DNA of 64,000 nucleotides from Flagellimonas taeanensis (GTDB taxonomy: Bacteria > Bacteroidota > Bacteroidia > Flavobacteriales > Flavobacteriaceae), in the NCBI RefSeq assembly GCF_003584105.1, contig NZ_QXFO01000005.1:115168-179167 (forward strand), given 5' to 3'. Of the stretch, positions 9,479 through 18,104 are shown piece by piece (positions within the stretch are counted from its first letter, which is position 1; each line of letters starts with the position of its first letter). The notes beneath the pieces are model-generated. The model ran no database searches and was not told where the DNA came from. It saw only the letters and a list, made by a program, of their open reading frames with translations. The translations under genes and the position numbers were made by a program.

Positions 9479-10271
9479 AGGAGAAAATATTAAGTATCAA
9501 ATATGCAAATGGTGAAGCAAACACCAAGCTGTCCAATCGGTCCCAAACCCCACCATGACCGGGAAGGATGGCACCACTGTCCTTCACTCCCGCCATACGT
9601 TTGAATTTGGATTCCAATAAATCGCCAAGGCTTCCCGCAACCACGATCAGGGTGGCCATTGCCATCCATTCCATTAAACTAAGTTTGGTTTCGTACCAAG
9701 ATAGGATGTATGCGGCCACCAGTGCAAAAATAAGACCTCCTACAGAACCTTCAATGGTTTTTTTTGGGGAAACTGCAGGGAACAATTTTGTTCTGCCCAA
9801 GGCCCTCCCCACCAAATAGGCAAAAGTATCGTTGACCCAGATCAGGATAAAGATACCCATGATCAAAAATTGGGCAAAGGCATCATCCTTATAGGGGATC
9901 ATAGTCAGGAAGATACATCCGCCACCAATGTAGAAAACGGCAATGATGAATTTTTGGAGCTCAGTGAACTCTCTTGGTCTTTTGGAGAAAAGAAAGGCGA
10001 GAAGCGCCAAGTCCACCGTTATGGTCAGTAGCATGAGAAGGGTAACCAGTGCACCGTCCCGAACAAGATAAATGAATATCCACCACAACGCCAGATAGGC
10101 TATAAAGATATAGTATCCCTTAAGCTTTACGATCCGTTTGAATTCGTACAGGCAAGCCAGTCCAAAAGCCATGAAGAGGAAGTCAAAGGCATCCGAACTT
10201 AAAAAAACCGCTCCCAAGAGAAGCACCACATAGATGACCCCCGTTATGGAGCGCCTTAAAATTTCTTTCAT
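9468..10271 (-). CDS. cdsA: Phosphatidate cytidylyltransferase
   Basis: 267 residues with about eight hydrophobic segments. Makes CDP-diacylglycerol from CTP and phosphatidic acid at the inner membrane. The CdsA signature is intact near the C-terminus (SKFKRMAGVKDSG, LPGHGGVWDRLDSL), including the Asp residues that bind metal. It starts 3 nt after the stop of the LUD-domain gene and overlaps psd, so precursor (CDP-DAG) and end product (PE) enzymes are made together. Confidence 0.95.
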   Translation of the reverse strand: MKEILRRSITGVIYVVLLLGAVFLSSDAFDFLFMAFGLACLYEFKRIVKLKGYYIFIAYLALWWIFIYLVRDGALVTLLMLLTITVDLALLAFLFSKRPREFTELQKFIIAVFYIGGGCIFLTMIPYKDDAFAQFLIMGIFILIWVNDTFAYLVGRALGRTKLFPAVSPKKTIEGSVGGLIFALVAAYILSWYETKLSLMEWMAMATLIVVAGSLGDLLESKFKRMAGVKDSGAILPGHGGVWDRLDSLVFASPFAYLILNIFSYVS

Positions 10272-10274
10272 GTA

Positions 10275-10883
10275 CTAGTAGTCTTCCAGGAGTAAAAGAT
10301 AGACATTTTTTGAGGCACTTCCATAGGAAAGGAAATCGTCCTTGTTCTCCGGTGTGGGTTGAAAATGCTTTAGTGTGGTGATATTGTTGGGAATATCTTT
10401 TCTATATTTTTCCTTGATGATCTTGAGTGCCCCGCTGATGGAGTCCACCAACTGACTGGTGGTGGCAAACACGATCAAGTTGGAGGGGAGTTCGTCCAAT
10501 TTCTTTTCCTTGATCTGGTTGGAGCACACCAAAATGGAGCCGTTGTGGGCGACAAGGTGTTCGCAGGTGGTGAAGAAAATATCACTTTCCTGCCTTTTGT
10601 CGGTAAATTCAAGTTTTTCTGAGGCAAAGCGGCTCTCCAGTCTGGGATTGAGGGAGTAAAGCATATGGTTTTGCCAGTCGTTCTCCGAAATGATATTTTT
10701 CAACGCTTCGGATATTTCTGAAAAATCCTCGCAATAGATGAACTTGCCCCCGTTTTTCTTGAAATAGATCGTAAACTTTTCGTCAATGGGAATTTTCAGA
10801 TCGGGCATATGGTCTCCACGGGTTTCCAAAGTTTCCTTGGAAACCTTTTTTCCTCCTCCGAAAATCTTCTTAAAAACTCCCAT
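10275..10883 (-). CDS. LUD-domain (LutC-like, DUF162) protein
   Basis: 202 residues, no signal peptide. The central and C-terminal parts (DIFFTTCEHLVAHNGSILVCS, then LIVFATTSQLV) resemble LUD domains of the lactate-utilisation family, which share a fold with NagB/RpiA sugar isomerases. There is no LutA/LutB partner here, so lactate oxidation is unlikely. It lies between ftsH and cdsA; my recollection is that related flavobacteria have a gene of this type in the same place. Function unknown. Confidence 0.6.
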   Translation of the reverse strand: MGVFKKIFGGGKKVSKETLETRGDHMPDLKIPIDEKFTIYFKKNGGKFIYCEDFSEISEALKNIISENDWQNHMLYSLNPRLESRFASEKLEFTDKRQESDIFFTTCEHLVAHNGSILVCSNQIKEKKLDELPSNLIVFATTSQLVDSISGALKIIKEKYRKDIPNNITTLKHFQPTPENKDDFLSYGSASKNVYLLLLEDY

Positions 10884-10923
10884 TTAACGTATCGAGTGCA
10901 TTTTTCCTATTTCAGTTTGAACG

Positions 10924-12885
10924 CTATTGATCGTCCAGCTTATCGGCAGGTTCCAGTTTCTCCTCCTCTTTTTCAAAAGGCCTTCTGCCAAAAATCTTTT
11001 CCAAATCGTCCTTAAAGATAACTTCTTTTTCCAAAAGCCTGTCAGCAAGCTCGGTAAGTTTGTCCTTATTGTCGGCCAATAATTTAATGGCTCTTTGGTA
11101 TTGCTCTTCTATCATTTTGGAAATTTCCTGATCGATCCGTTGGGCGGTCTCCTCGCTATATGGCTTGGTAAACCCATATTCGTTCTGGCCGGATGAATCG
11201 TAATAGGTAATGTTCCCCAGTTTGTCGTTGAGACCATATATGGTGACCATGGCCCTGGCCTGTTTGGTCACTTTTTCCAAATCGCTCAAAGCTCCTGTGG
11301 AAATCTTATCGAAGATGACCTTCTCAGCGGCCCTTCCTCCCATGGTGGCACACATTTCGTCCAACATCTGTTCCGGACGAACGATCAAGCGCTCTTCGGG
11401 TAGGTACCAAGCTGCTCCCAACGATTGTCCGCGTGGAACTATGGTGACCTTCACCAAAGGTGCGGCATGCTCCAACATCCAGCTTACGGTGGCGTGACCG
11501 GCTTCGTGGTATGCAATGGTCTTTTTCTCTTCGGGGGTAATGATTTTGTTCTTTTTCTCCAAACCACCGACAATCCTGTCCACGGCGTCGAGGAAATCCT
11601 GCTTGGTCACCGCCTTTTTCTCTTTACGGGCAGCAATAAGGGCAGCCTCGTTACATACGTTGGCGATGTCAGCACCTGAGAAACCTGGGGTCTGTTTGGC
11701 CAAAAAGTCCAAGTCCAATGTCTCCGCGGTCTTGATGGGGCGCAAGTGCACCTCAAAAATCTCTTTTCTTTCGTTTAGATCGGGAAGGTCCACATAAATC
11801 TGACGGTCAAAACGTCCGGCACGCATCAAGGCTTTGTCCAATACATCGGCACGGTTGGTGGCGGCCAATACGATGACGTTGGTATTGGTTCCGAAACCAT
11901 CCATCTCGGTGAGCAATTGGTTCAAGGTGTTCTCGCGCTCATCGTTGGAGCCTGTAAAGTTGTTCTTGCCCCTGGCACGTCCAATGGCATCTATCTCATC
12001 AATGAAGATGATGGCAGGTGACTTGTCCTTGGCCTGTTTGAAGAGGTCACGTACCCTAGAGGCACCAACACCCACGAACATTTCCACGAAATCGGAACCG
12101 GACAGTGAGAAGAAGGGCACTTTGGCCTCTCCGGCCACGGCCTTGGCCAAAAGGGTCTTACCTGTTCCCGGAGGTCCTACCAAAAGGGCTCCCTTGGGTA
12201 TTTTTCCTCCGAGAGAGGTGTATTTATCAGGGTTTTTAAGGAATTCCACAATCTCTTGCACTTCTTCCTTGGCACCCTCCAATCCAGCCACATCCTTAAA
12301 GGATGTGCGGGTATCGGTCTTTTCATCAAATAGTTTGGCCTTGGATTTTCCGATGTTGAAGATCTGTCCTCCGGCACCTCCCCCGGCACCTCCTGACATC
12401 CTACGCATCAAATAGATCCAAATGGCAATAATCAGCGCAAAAGGTAACAAGGACAGCAATAGATCGCCCAGGACATTGGATTCGGTGTCGAATTCCACAA
12501 TGGTGTCCAGGTTGTTCTCTTTCTTGATCTCCGTGATCTCGTTCTGGAAAATCTGTAGGTCCCCATAGTCCAGGATATACTGTGGCATTAAACTGGAGGA
12601 AGGGAAAAGGGGTTTTTTGGCCACACCCTTGTGCACATCTTTGTTGAGGGCCTCTTCGGTGAGATACACCTTGGCCTGTCGGGTATTAGTGATGATGACG
12701 ATCTTGGAGATGTCACCATTGCGTAAAAATTCCTGTAGTTCTGAAGTCGTGGTTTTCTCGGTACTGGAGAAACTACTTCCTCCAAAGAACTGGAAGCCTA
12801 TGATCAGGGCGATGACCACGCCGTATATCCACCACGAACTGAAACGGGGTTTCTTAGGGGTATTTGGATTGTTTTCTTTTGCCAT
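10924..12885 (-). CDS. ftsH: ATP-dependent zinc metalloprotease FtsH
   Basis: 653 residues from the ATG at 12885; the longer frame to 12939 would run into rsfS and lacks homologous character. Two membrane segments flank a periplasmic domain; then an AAA+ module with Walker A GPPGTGKT (237-244), [11 protein letters not shown]alker B, the second region of homology, and the zinc site HEAGH (460-464). It degrades misfolded membrane proteins and short-lived regulators. Starting 5 nt after the rsfS stop, it is the second gene of rsfS-ftsH-LUD-cdsA-psd-ACBP, which places a membrane-quality protease with membrane lipid synthesis. Confidence 0.97.
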   Translation of the reverse strand: MAKENNPNTPKKPRFSSWWIYGVVIALIIGFQFFGGSSFSSTEKTTTSELQEFLRNGDISKIVIITNTRQAKVYLTEEALNKDVHKGVAKKPLFPSSSLMPQYILDYGDLQIFQNEITEIKKENNLDTIVEFDTESNVLGDLLLSLLPFALIIAIWIYLMRRMSGGAGGGAGGQIFNIGKSKAKLFDEKTDTRTSFKDVAGLEGAKEEVQEIVEFLKNPDKYTSLGGKIPKGALLVGPPGTGKTLLAKAVAGEAKVPFFSLSGSDFVEMFVGVGASRVRDLFKQAKDKSPAIIFIDEIDAIGRARGKNNFTGSNDERENTLNQLLTEMDGFGTNTNVIVLAATNRADVLDKALMRAGRFDRQIYVDLPDLNERKEIFEVHLRPIKTAETLDLDFLAKQTPGFSGADIANVCNEAALIAARKEKKAVTKQDFLDAVDRIVGGLEKKNKIITPEEKKTIAYHEAGHATVSWMLEHAAPLVKVTIVPRGQSLGAAWYLPEERLIVRPEQMLDEMCATMGGRAAEKVIFDKISTGALSDLEKVTKQARAMVTIYGLNDKLGNITYYDSSGQNEYGFTKPYSEETAQRIDQEISKMIEEQYQRAIKLLADNKDKLTELADRLLEKEVIFKDDLEKIFGRRPFEKEEEKLEPADKLDDQ

Positions 12886-12890
12886 TTTTT

Positions 12891-13268
12891 TTAAGAATTG
12901 TAGCTGCTCTCCACCATCGTTACCTTGGCATCTCCCCAAAGTCCTTCAATGTCGTAGAATTCCCTGATGTGTTTTTGAAATACATGAACCACCACATTTA
13001 CATAGTCCATCAATACCCATTCTGCGTTTTCGGAACCTTCAATGTGCCAAGGCTTGTCTTGGATGGCCTTGCTTACGGTTTTTTGGATAGAGGAAACAAT
13101 TGCATTGACATGCGTGTTGGAAGTACCGTTGCAGATTATGAAGTAGTCACAAACTGTGTTTTCGATTTCCCTTAGGTCCAGTAGATTGATATCAACCCCC
13201 TTTACGTCTTCTATCCCGTGCAAAATCAAGGCAATCAGTTCATCTGCGCTGGCTTTCGTTTTCTGCAT
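12891..13268 (-). CDS. rsfS: Ribosomal silencing factor RsfS
   Basis: 125 residues, usual length. Binds ribosomal protein uL14 and blocks 30S-50S joining when nutrients are scarce. Family motifs are present: CDYFIICNGTSNTHVNAI and WVLMDYVNVVVHVF. It is the first gene of the minus-strand rsfS-ftsH-cdsA-psd run. A -7-type box TAACTTTG (13295-13288) lies 20 nt upstream of the ATG; no good -33 box was found. Divergent from birA. Confidence 0.93.
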   Translation of the reverse strand: MQKTKASADELIALILHGIEDVKGVDINLLDLREIENTVCDYFIICNGTSNTHVNAIVSSIQKTVSKAIQDKPWHIEGSENAEWVLMDYVNVVVHVFQKHIREFYDIEGLWGDAKVTMVESSYNS

Positions 13269-13350
13269 TCAAAAATTTTAGTTTTTACAAAGTTATATTT
13301 TTTTTGTTTTCTTAGCCTTAGTTTTTAACAAATCGATAAGGCGTACCACA

Positions 13351-14097
13351 TTGGGAGAACATACTCGGATAATCAAACTTGATGCCACGGATTCCACGAA
13401 CGTATTCTTAAAGGAACTGTTACAGTCTTCCGGCCCATTGGAAGATTACACTACCATAGTGGCCACCAAACAACTTAAGGGTAGGGGACAGATGGGTTCT
13501 GCTTGGGAATCTGAAGGAGGTAAAAATTTGACATTCAGTGTTTTAAAGTGCTTTGATTCGTTGCGGGCAGAGCAGCAGTTTTTGTTGAACATAGGGGTGT
13601 CATTAGCGGTCTGCGATGCTTTGGAGGCGTATGAAATACCCAATTTGAAGGTGAAATGGCCCAACGACATTATGTCAGGTTCCTTTAAAATCTGCGGCAT
13701 TTTGATCGAGAATGCCCTAAAAGGGCAGTGGGTGCAACATTCGATCATTGGGATTGGGCTGAACGTGAACCAAGAACGTTTTGAAAATCTGGACAGGGCG
13801 GCCTCCCTAAAATCCATTACTGGCCATTTTTATGATCTGGACGGACTTCTGAACCAAATCCTGGAAAAATTACAGGGGCATTTGGATGTTATGGAAGGGA
13901 AAACGATGGCCCAACTTTTGCCAAGCTATGAAAAACATCTGTTCAGGAAGGACAAACCTTCCACTTTTACCGATGCCGATGGCGAACTGTTCATGGGATT
14001 CATCCGTGGGGTATCATCCACGGGCAAGCTCGTTGTGGAACTTGAAGATCGAATCTTCAAGGAATTTGACCTGAAGGAGGTGACTTTGCTCTACTGA
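13351..14097 (+). CDS. birA: Biotin--[acetyl-CoA-carboxylase] ligase, monofunctional
   Basis: 248 residues. Activates biotin with ATP and attaches it to carboxylase BCCP domains. Motifs: TDSTN (substrate entry), GRGQMGSAW (biotinyl-AMP loop), KVKWPNDIM (catalytic Lys region), GIGLNVN. There is no N-terminal helix-turn-helix, so it is an enzyme only and not a repressor. No ATG is available near the conserved N-terminus, and TTG at 13351 is the best start. Divergent from rsfS, convergent with the SRPBCC gene. Confidence 0.92.
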   Translation: MGEHTRIIKLDATDSTNVFLKELLQSSGPLEDYTTIVATKQLKGRGQMGSAWESEGGKNLTFSVLKCFDSLRAEQQFLLNIGVSLAVCDALEAYEIPNLKVKWPNDIMSGSFKICGILIENALKGQWVQHSIIGIGLNVNQERFENLDRAASLKSITGHFYDLDGLLNQILEKLQGHLDVMEGKTMAQLLPSYEKHLFRKDKPSTFTDADGELFMGFIRGVSSTGKLVVELEDRIFKEFDLKEVTLLY

Positions 14098-14200
14098 ATT
14101 GTTGTTTGGTTTCAGGGACTTGGCACTTCCCTTTTTTGAACTTGATGTTTGAACTTGAATGAAACACTGTCAGATGTCACTGATCTGCCTTCAACTTCTA

Positions 14201-14593
14201 TTACATTTTGCCCAAGTTTTTGGAAAGGGTCTCCATGAAATTGGTGATGGGCGATTTGATCATCATGGCCATCATGGCATTGAACTGACCTTCGAAACTC
14301 AATCCGACCTCACTTTCATTTTCACCCAAAGAGGTAATGTCCGCAGTCAGGGTAAAGGGCAGTTTATCACTGGCAGCGCCCAAGACCACTTTGTTGTTGG
14401 GGCTTTGCTCCTTCAACCTAAGAACGATTTCCGGCATGCCCTTTAGGGCAAATTTGAAGGTGTTTTCATCCAGAACCTCAAACTTGTCGATGTTGTCTGG
14501 CATCAGGGTCTCAAAGTTTTTGATGTCCGTGAGGAAGTCAAATATGTCCTTATCGTTCTTGGATACTTTCTTTTTGGAGGTCTCTATGTGCAT
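14201..14593 (-). CDS. SRPBCC family protein
   Basis: 130 residues, no signal peptide. The pattern (helix, long antiparallel strands, C-terminal helix ending SPITNFMETLSKNL) fits the START/SRPBCC fold, which binds hydrophobic ligands. No specific ligand can be named. It starts 9 nt after the pyrE stop and is probably co-transcribed with it. Confidence 0.7.
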   Translation of the reverse strand: MHIETSKKKVSKNDKDIFDFLTDIKNFETLMPDNIDKFEVLDENTFKFALKGMPEIVLRLKEQSPNNKVVLGAASDKLPFTLTADITSLGENESEVGLSFEGQFNAMMAMMIKSPITNFMETLSKNLGKM

Positions 14594-14602
14594 GGTGTTC
14601 GT

Positions 14603-15241
14603 TTATTTCCATTCCTGTGGATTGGATCTCCACTCCAACAGGGTCTTCAGTTGTGATTCTTTGATGTAATGGGTCTCGGAGGCCTGTTCCACCAAGTGTT
14701 CGTAGTCGGAGAGGGTGTGCAGTTCCACACCTTCCTGTTCAAAATTGGTGGTGGCCACAGGGAAGCCATAAGTGAATATGGCCAACATGCCCTTCACTTT
14801 GGCATTTTGGTCTTTAAGGGCCTTAACGGCATTGAGGCTACTTTTTCCGGTGCTGATGAGGTCTTCGATGACCACAACGGATTGGCCGGATTCAAATTGG
14901 CCTTCAATTTGGTTTTGACGCCCATGGGATTTGGGTTCGGGCCTCACATAGATGAAGGGAAGTCCTAAGGCTTCGGCCACCAAAATACCTATTCCGATGG
15001 CACCTGTGGCCACACCGGCGATGACGTCGGGCTTTCCGTAGAGGTTTTCCACTTGTTTGGCCATTTCCTCTCTCACAAAATTCCGGATTTCCGGGTAGGA
15101 GAGCATAATCCTGTTGTCGCAATAAATTGGGGATTTCCACCCAGATGCCCATGTAAAGGGATTTTCGGGTTCCAACTTTATTGCATTAATTTGTAAAAGC
15201 AGCTCTGCTGTCTTTTTAGCAATTCCCTTATCTAAAACCAT
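14603..15241 (-). CDS. pyrE: Orotate phosphoribosyltransferase
   Basis: 212 residues from the ATG at 15241 (the frame extends further to 15373 but that part is antisense to the Nudix gene). Converts orotate and PRPP to orotidine 5'-phosphate in pyrimidine synthesis. The PRPP-binding motif VVVIEDLISTGKSS and the loop SHGRQNQIEG with catalytic residues are intact. The ATG is only 7 bp from the divergent Nudix ATG, and a perfect -7 box (TACATTTG, 15253-15246) ends 4 nt before the pyrE ATG, suggesting a very short or absent leader. Confidence 0.95.
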   Translation of the reverse strand: MVLDKGIAKKTAELLLQINAIKLEPENPFTWASGWKSPIYCDNRIMLSYPEIRNFVREEMAKQVENLYGKPDVIAGVATGAIGIGILVAEALGLPFIYVRPEPKSHGRQNQIEGQFESGQSVVVIEDLISTGKSSLNAVKALKDQNAKVKGMLAIFTYGFPVATTNFEQEGVELHTLSDYEHLVEQASETHYIKESQLKTLLEWRSNPQEWK

Positions 15242-15248
15242 TGCGCAA

Positions 15249-15848
15249 ATGTATGAAGTTTTTGTTAATGAGTCCCCACTGATCTTAACAAACGAGCGCC
15301 CAGAAAAGTCCAACGGCAACCTGTTCTCCATGGATGGGGATTCCATAATGGAGGCCATTGAGCTTTTGTCCAAAAAAAAATTGAAAAAGGCCTACCTGTA
15401 CCATCCGGATGGGGATAGGATACTCAAACTTTTCATGCACAAGATACCTGTGGTGGTCGCAGGTGGTGGTTTCGTGGTGAACCCAAAGGGAAAGGTGCTT
15501 TTCATCCATCGAAATGGAAAATGGGACCTGCCCAAGGGAAAGGTGGACAAAGGGGAATCCATTGAAAATGCCGCTATCCGTGAAGTAGAAGAGGAGACCG
15601 GGGTGAAAGGCTTGGTGATTGAAAAATTTCTGCGCACCACCTACCATGTTTTCAAACGGAATGGGGAATACCAATTGAAACAGACCCATTGGTTTTTGAT
15701 GTCCACTGACTACAATGGGAAATTGGTCGCCGAGAAGGCCGAAGGTATCAAAAAGGTGAAATGGAAAGGCCCTGAAAAAGCAGCGAAGGCCCTTAAAAAT
15801 TCATACAACAATATCAGGATATTGTTTGACGATCCATTTATTTCCTAG
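15249..15848 (+). CDS. Nudix hydrolase
   Basis: 199 residues. An N-terminal ~65-residue region (LSKKKLKKAYLYHPD) is followed by a Nudix domain with the full catalytic box GX5EX7REUXEEXGU (GKVDKGESIENAAIREVEEE and TGV). It hydrolyses a nucleoside diphosphate linked to another group; the substrate is not evident. ATG at 15249 is 7 bp from the divergent pyrE start. The 3' end overlaps the convergent M14 peptidase by 11 nt. Confidence 0.88.
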   Translation: MYEVFVNESPLILTNERPEKSNGNLFSMDGDSIMEAIELLSKKKLKKAYLYHPDGDRILKLFMHKIPVVVAGGGFVVNPKGKVLFIHRNGKWDLPKGKVDKGESIENAAIREVEEETGVKGLVIEKFLRTTYHVFKRNGEYQLKQTHWFLMSTDYNGKLVAEKAEGIKKVKWKGPEKAAKALKNSYNNIRILFDDPFIS

Positions 15849-17613
15849 CCAATATGCCAGAAGCCTCACTGCCCTTTGCCACCCTGTACACGGGGTAGGA
15901 GAGATAGGCTTCCTCCAGATGCACGGAACGTTGGAAAATCCAATCCAGTTGTGCGTACCAGTTGTTCGCAAAATTGAGGTCCAGTTTCTTTTTGGTCTCA
16001 AAATTTTGGCGCAGAATGGAATCTTTCTGTAGCATCTCCAAGGCAACATCTTCAAAGACATAGGGCGAAAAACCTTCTTTCTGCTGAAGGAAGGTGTCAA
16101 AGAAGTTCCAGTTGAAAAAGGAGTCCACGGCATGTGGTTCCAAGGTTTCCAAAAGGTACCTTATGCCCGGTTGACGGGTGGGGACTACAAAATCTCCTGG
16201 TTTAAAAGTGACTTTTTTGGTCGTTTTTTCAACTTTGGTATTGTAGTGCAGGTAATGGCCCTCATATGGAGTGTTTCGGGTATCGTATTCCAATATGGTG
16301 TAGGTCTCCACGGTGAGCGTAGTGTCCTTGTCCAATTTGAAATATTGGATCTTGTTGGCATCCAATCTCTCCATCACCTTTTGTTGGCTTTGCCTTATGA
16401 TGTAGGCATCGGGAACGGGAACAGTGTCGGTGGGGTAATATTGGTCCTGATATACCACTTCTTTGGTGAAGGGTCTTGTTCGGTCATATTTTAACCGTGG
16501 AAGTCCGGTCACCTCGCTCGTAAACCGTTCTGCTTCGTATCCTTTAAACTGGAGTGTGGAACTTTGCGTGGTGTCCACCTGCCAGTTCAGGTAATATTCG
16601 GCAAGGTCCAAGTTTTTTTCCAAGGTCTCCTTGCGCAGGTTCTTTATGTTTTCATGTTCTTTTTCCACCACGGCGATCAAGCTTTCCATGATCTCGTATG
16701 TGCCATCCACCCTTTGTTTGTAAGGTTTCAGCATGTGGGTTTCCACCATCAGTCCCAAGGTGCTCCAAAGTGTGGTATAGCCAGTGGAATATCTGGGATG
16801 GTCTATAAATTGGCTAAACCCGAATTCTGGAGGCATGTTGAAAACGTTGACATAGGGCGTAATGTCCCAATCTTTTTCCGCCAACGATTTTTCTATACCG
16901 GGCATGAAAGAATTGTAGAGATATTCCCCAAGATCTCCGCCCAATTTGTTGTGCTGGGTGAACAAATGGGTCAGTATGTATTGGTAATCGGCACCATTGC
17001 TCACATGGTTGTCTATGAATACATCGGGCTTTACCAAATGGAAGATGTCCGCGAAGGTCTTGGCGTTCTTGGAGTCCATTTTGATGAAGTCCCTGTTCAG
17101 GTCATAGTTGAGGGCATTTCCCCGGAAGCCATATTCCAAAGGCCCATTTTGGTTGGCCCTGGTGGTCGAGTTCCTATTGAGTGCCCCTCCAATGTTGTAG
17201 ATGGGTATGGTGACCAATACCGTTTTTTCCGGTGCCGGTACATTCTTGGTGGCCAGGTCCCTGTAGAGCATCATGGTGGCATCGATGCCATCGCTTTCCC
17301 CAGGGTGTATGCCGTTGTTGATGAGGATGATCGATTTTTCTTTTCTGATATTCTCAAAATTGAAGTCCCCATCCGGATTGAAGGTCACCATGTGCAAAGG
17401 TTGCCCACTGTCCGTTTTTCCAATGGTATGTATGTTTATCTGTGGAAAGTCACGCGCCAATCTTATGTAGAAATCGATGGTTTCTGCATAGGTGGCGGTC
17501 TCTTTCTCACCCGATGCTTCGTAAATGGTCTGGTATGAGGTTTCCTTGTTCTGTGTTTTGGTCTCACAGGATAAGAATAGGAGCAGGACTGTAAAAAAGA
17601 GGATGTGTTTCAA
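15838..17613 (-). CDS. M14-family zinc carboxypeptidase-like lipoprotein
   Basis: 591 residues. Lipoprotein signal peptide with lipobox ending LFLSC (Cys16). The peptidase M14 domain follows, with zinc ligands His103 and Glu106 in GIHPGESDG and the third ligand probably in DNHVSNGADY; the putative catalytic Glu is in LMVETHMLKPY. About 250 C-terminal residues after it match no domain I recognise. Likely anchored to a membrane and acting on peptides in the periplasm or outside. A -7-type box TATTTTTG is at 17677-17670. Confidence 0.85.
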   Translation of the reverse strand: MKHILFFTVLLLFLSCETKTQNKETSYQTIYEASGEKETATYAETIDFYIRLARDFPQINIHTIGKTDSGQPLHMVTFNPDGDFNFENIRKEKSIILINNGIHPGESDGIDATMMLYRDLATKNVPAPEKTVLVTIPIYNIGGALNRNSTTRANQNGPLEYGFRGNALNYDLNRDFIKMDSKNAKTFADIFHLVKPDVFIDNHVSNGADYQYILTHLFTQHNKLGGDLGEYLYNSFMPGIEKSLAEKDWDITPYVNVFNMPPEFGFSQFIDHPRYSTGYTTLWSTLGLMVETHMLKPYKQRVDGTYEIMESLIAVVEKEHENIKNLRKETLEKNLDLAEYYLNWQVDTTQSSTLQFKGYEAERFTSEVTGLPRLKYDRTRPFTKEVVYQDQYYPTDTVPVPDAYIIRQSQQKVMERLDANKIQYFKLDKDTTLTVETYTILEYDTRNTPYEGHYLHYNTKVEKTTKKVTFKPGDFVVPTRQPGIRYLLETLEPHAVDSFFNWNFFDTFLQQKEGFSPYVFEDVALEMLQKDSILRQNFETKKKLDLNFANNWYAQLDWIFQRSVHLEEAYLSYPVYRVAKGSEASGILARK

Positions 17614-17690
17614 GGTGCCACGTATTTGTTATAAGTAGAGCCAAAAAGAAATTGACCTTTTTGCAGTCCCAAAAATAACGAATTATCTGC

Positions 17691-18104
17691 TTATGAGGCC
17701 ATATCGATGTTGTCCAAATCGCTGGTCTCAATTTTGAATATGGGCTTGTTCTTAAAATTGAGGGTATGTGGACACTTGTCCTTGAACTCGTTCCACTTTT
17801 GGTAGTCAAGGGGATCAATGGAAGAGGTGATCATGTTGATGATAATGCGCTCCTTGATGTCCAGGCCTATCAATTCTTCCAGAAAGTCCCAACCGTCCAT
17901 GATGGGCATGTTGATGTCCAAAAAAATCACCTCGGGGATGCTCTGTTCGTGCTCTGTCCTTTCCTTAAGGGCATCAAAGGCTTCCTTGCCGTTCTGGAAA
18001 ATTTGCACATCATCGCAAATGGCCACAGGTTTCAATACCTTTTTGATGCCAAATACGGTTATAGGGTCATCGTCCACAATAAAAATACTACTTACTTTCT
18101 TCAT
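17691..18104 (-). CDS. Single-domain response regulator
   Basis: 137 residues, a receiver domain only. The acidic pocket is IVDDDP near the N-terminus, and the phospho-accepting Asp lies in VIFLDINMPIMDGW; the Thr/Lys positions of the domain are also visible (NMITSS). No DNA-binding output domain, so it acts by protein contact. ATG at 18104 lies 17 nt inside the end of the histidine kinase gene, indicating translational coupling; the longer frame to 18143 is not needed. Confidence 0.9.
   Translation of the reverse strand: MKKVSSIFIVDDDPITVFGIKKVLKPVAICDDVQIFQNGKEAFDALKERTEHEQSIPEVIFLDINMPIMDGWDFLEELIGLDIKERIIINMITSSIDPLDYQKWNEFKDKCPHTLNFKNKPIFKIETSDLDNIDMAS

Noticed and set aside
10275..10883. 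Lactate utilisation role for the LUD protein
   Set aside because: No LutA or LutB gene nearby, and only the domain fold is recognisable.
16564..17538. 324-codon plus-strand frame
   Set aside because: Antisense to the M14 peptidase; low-complexity composition typical of shadow frames.
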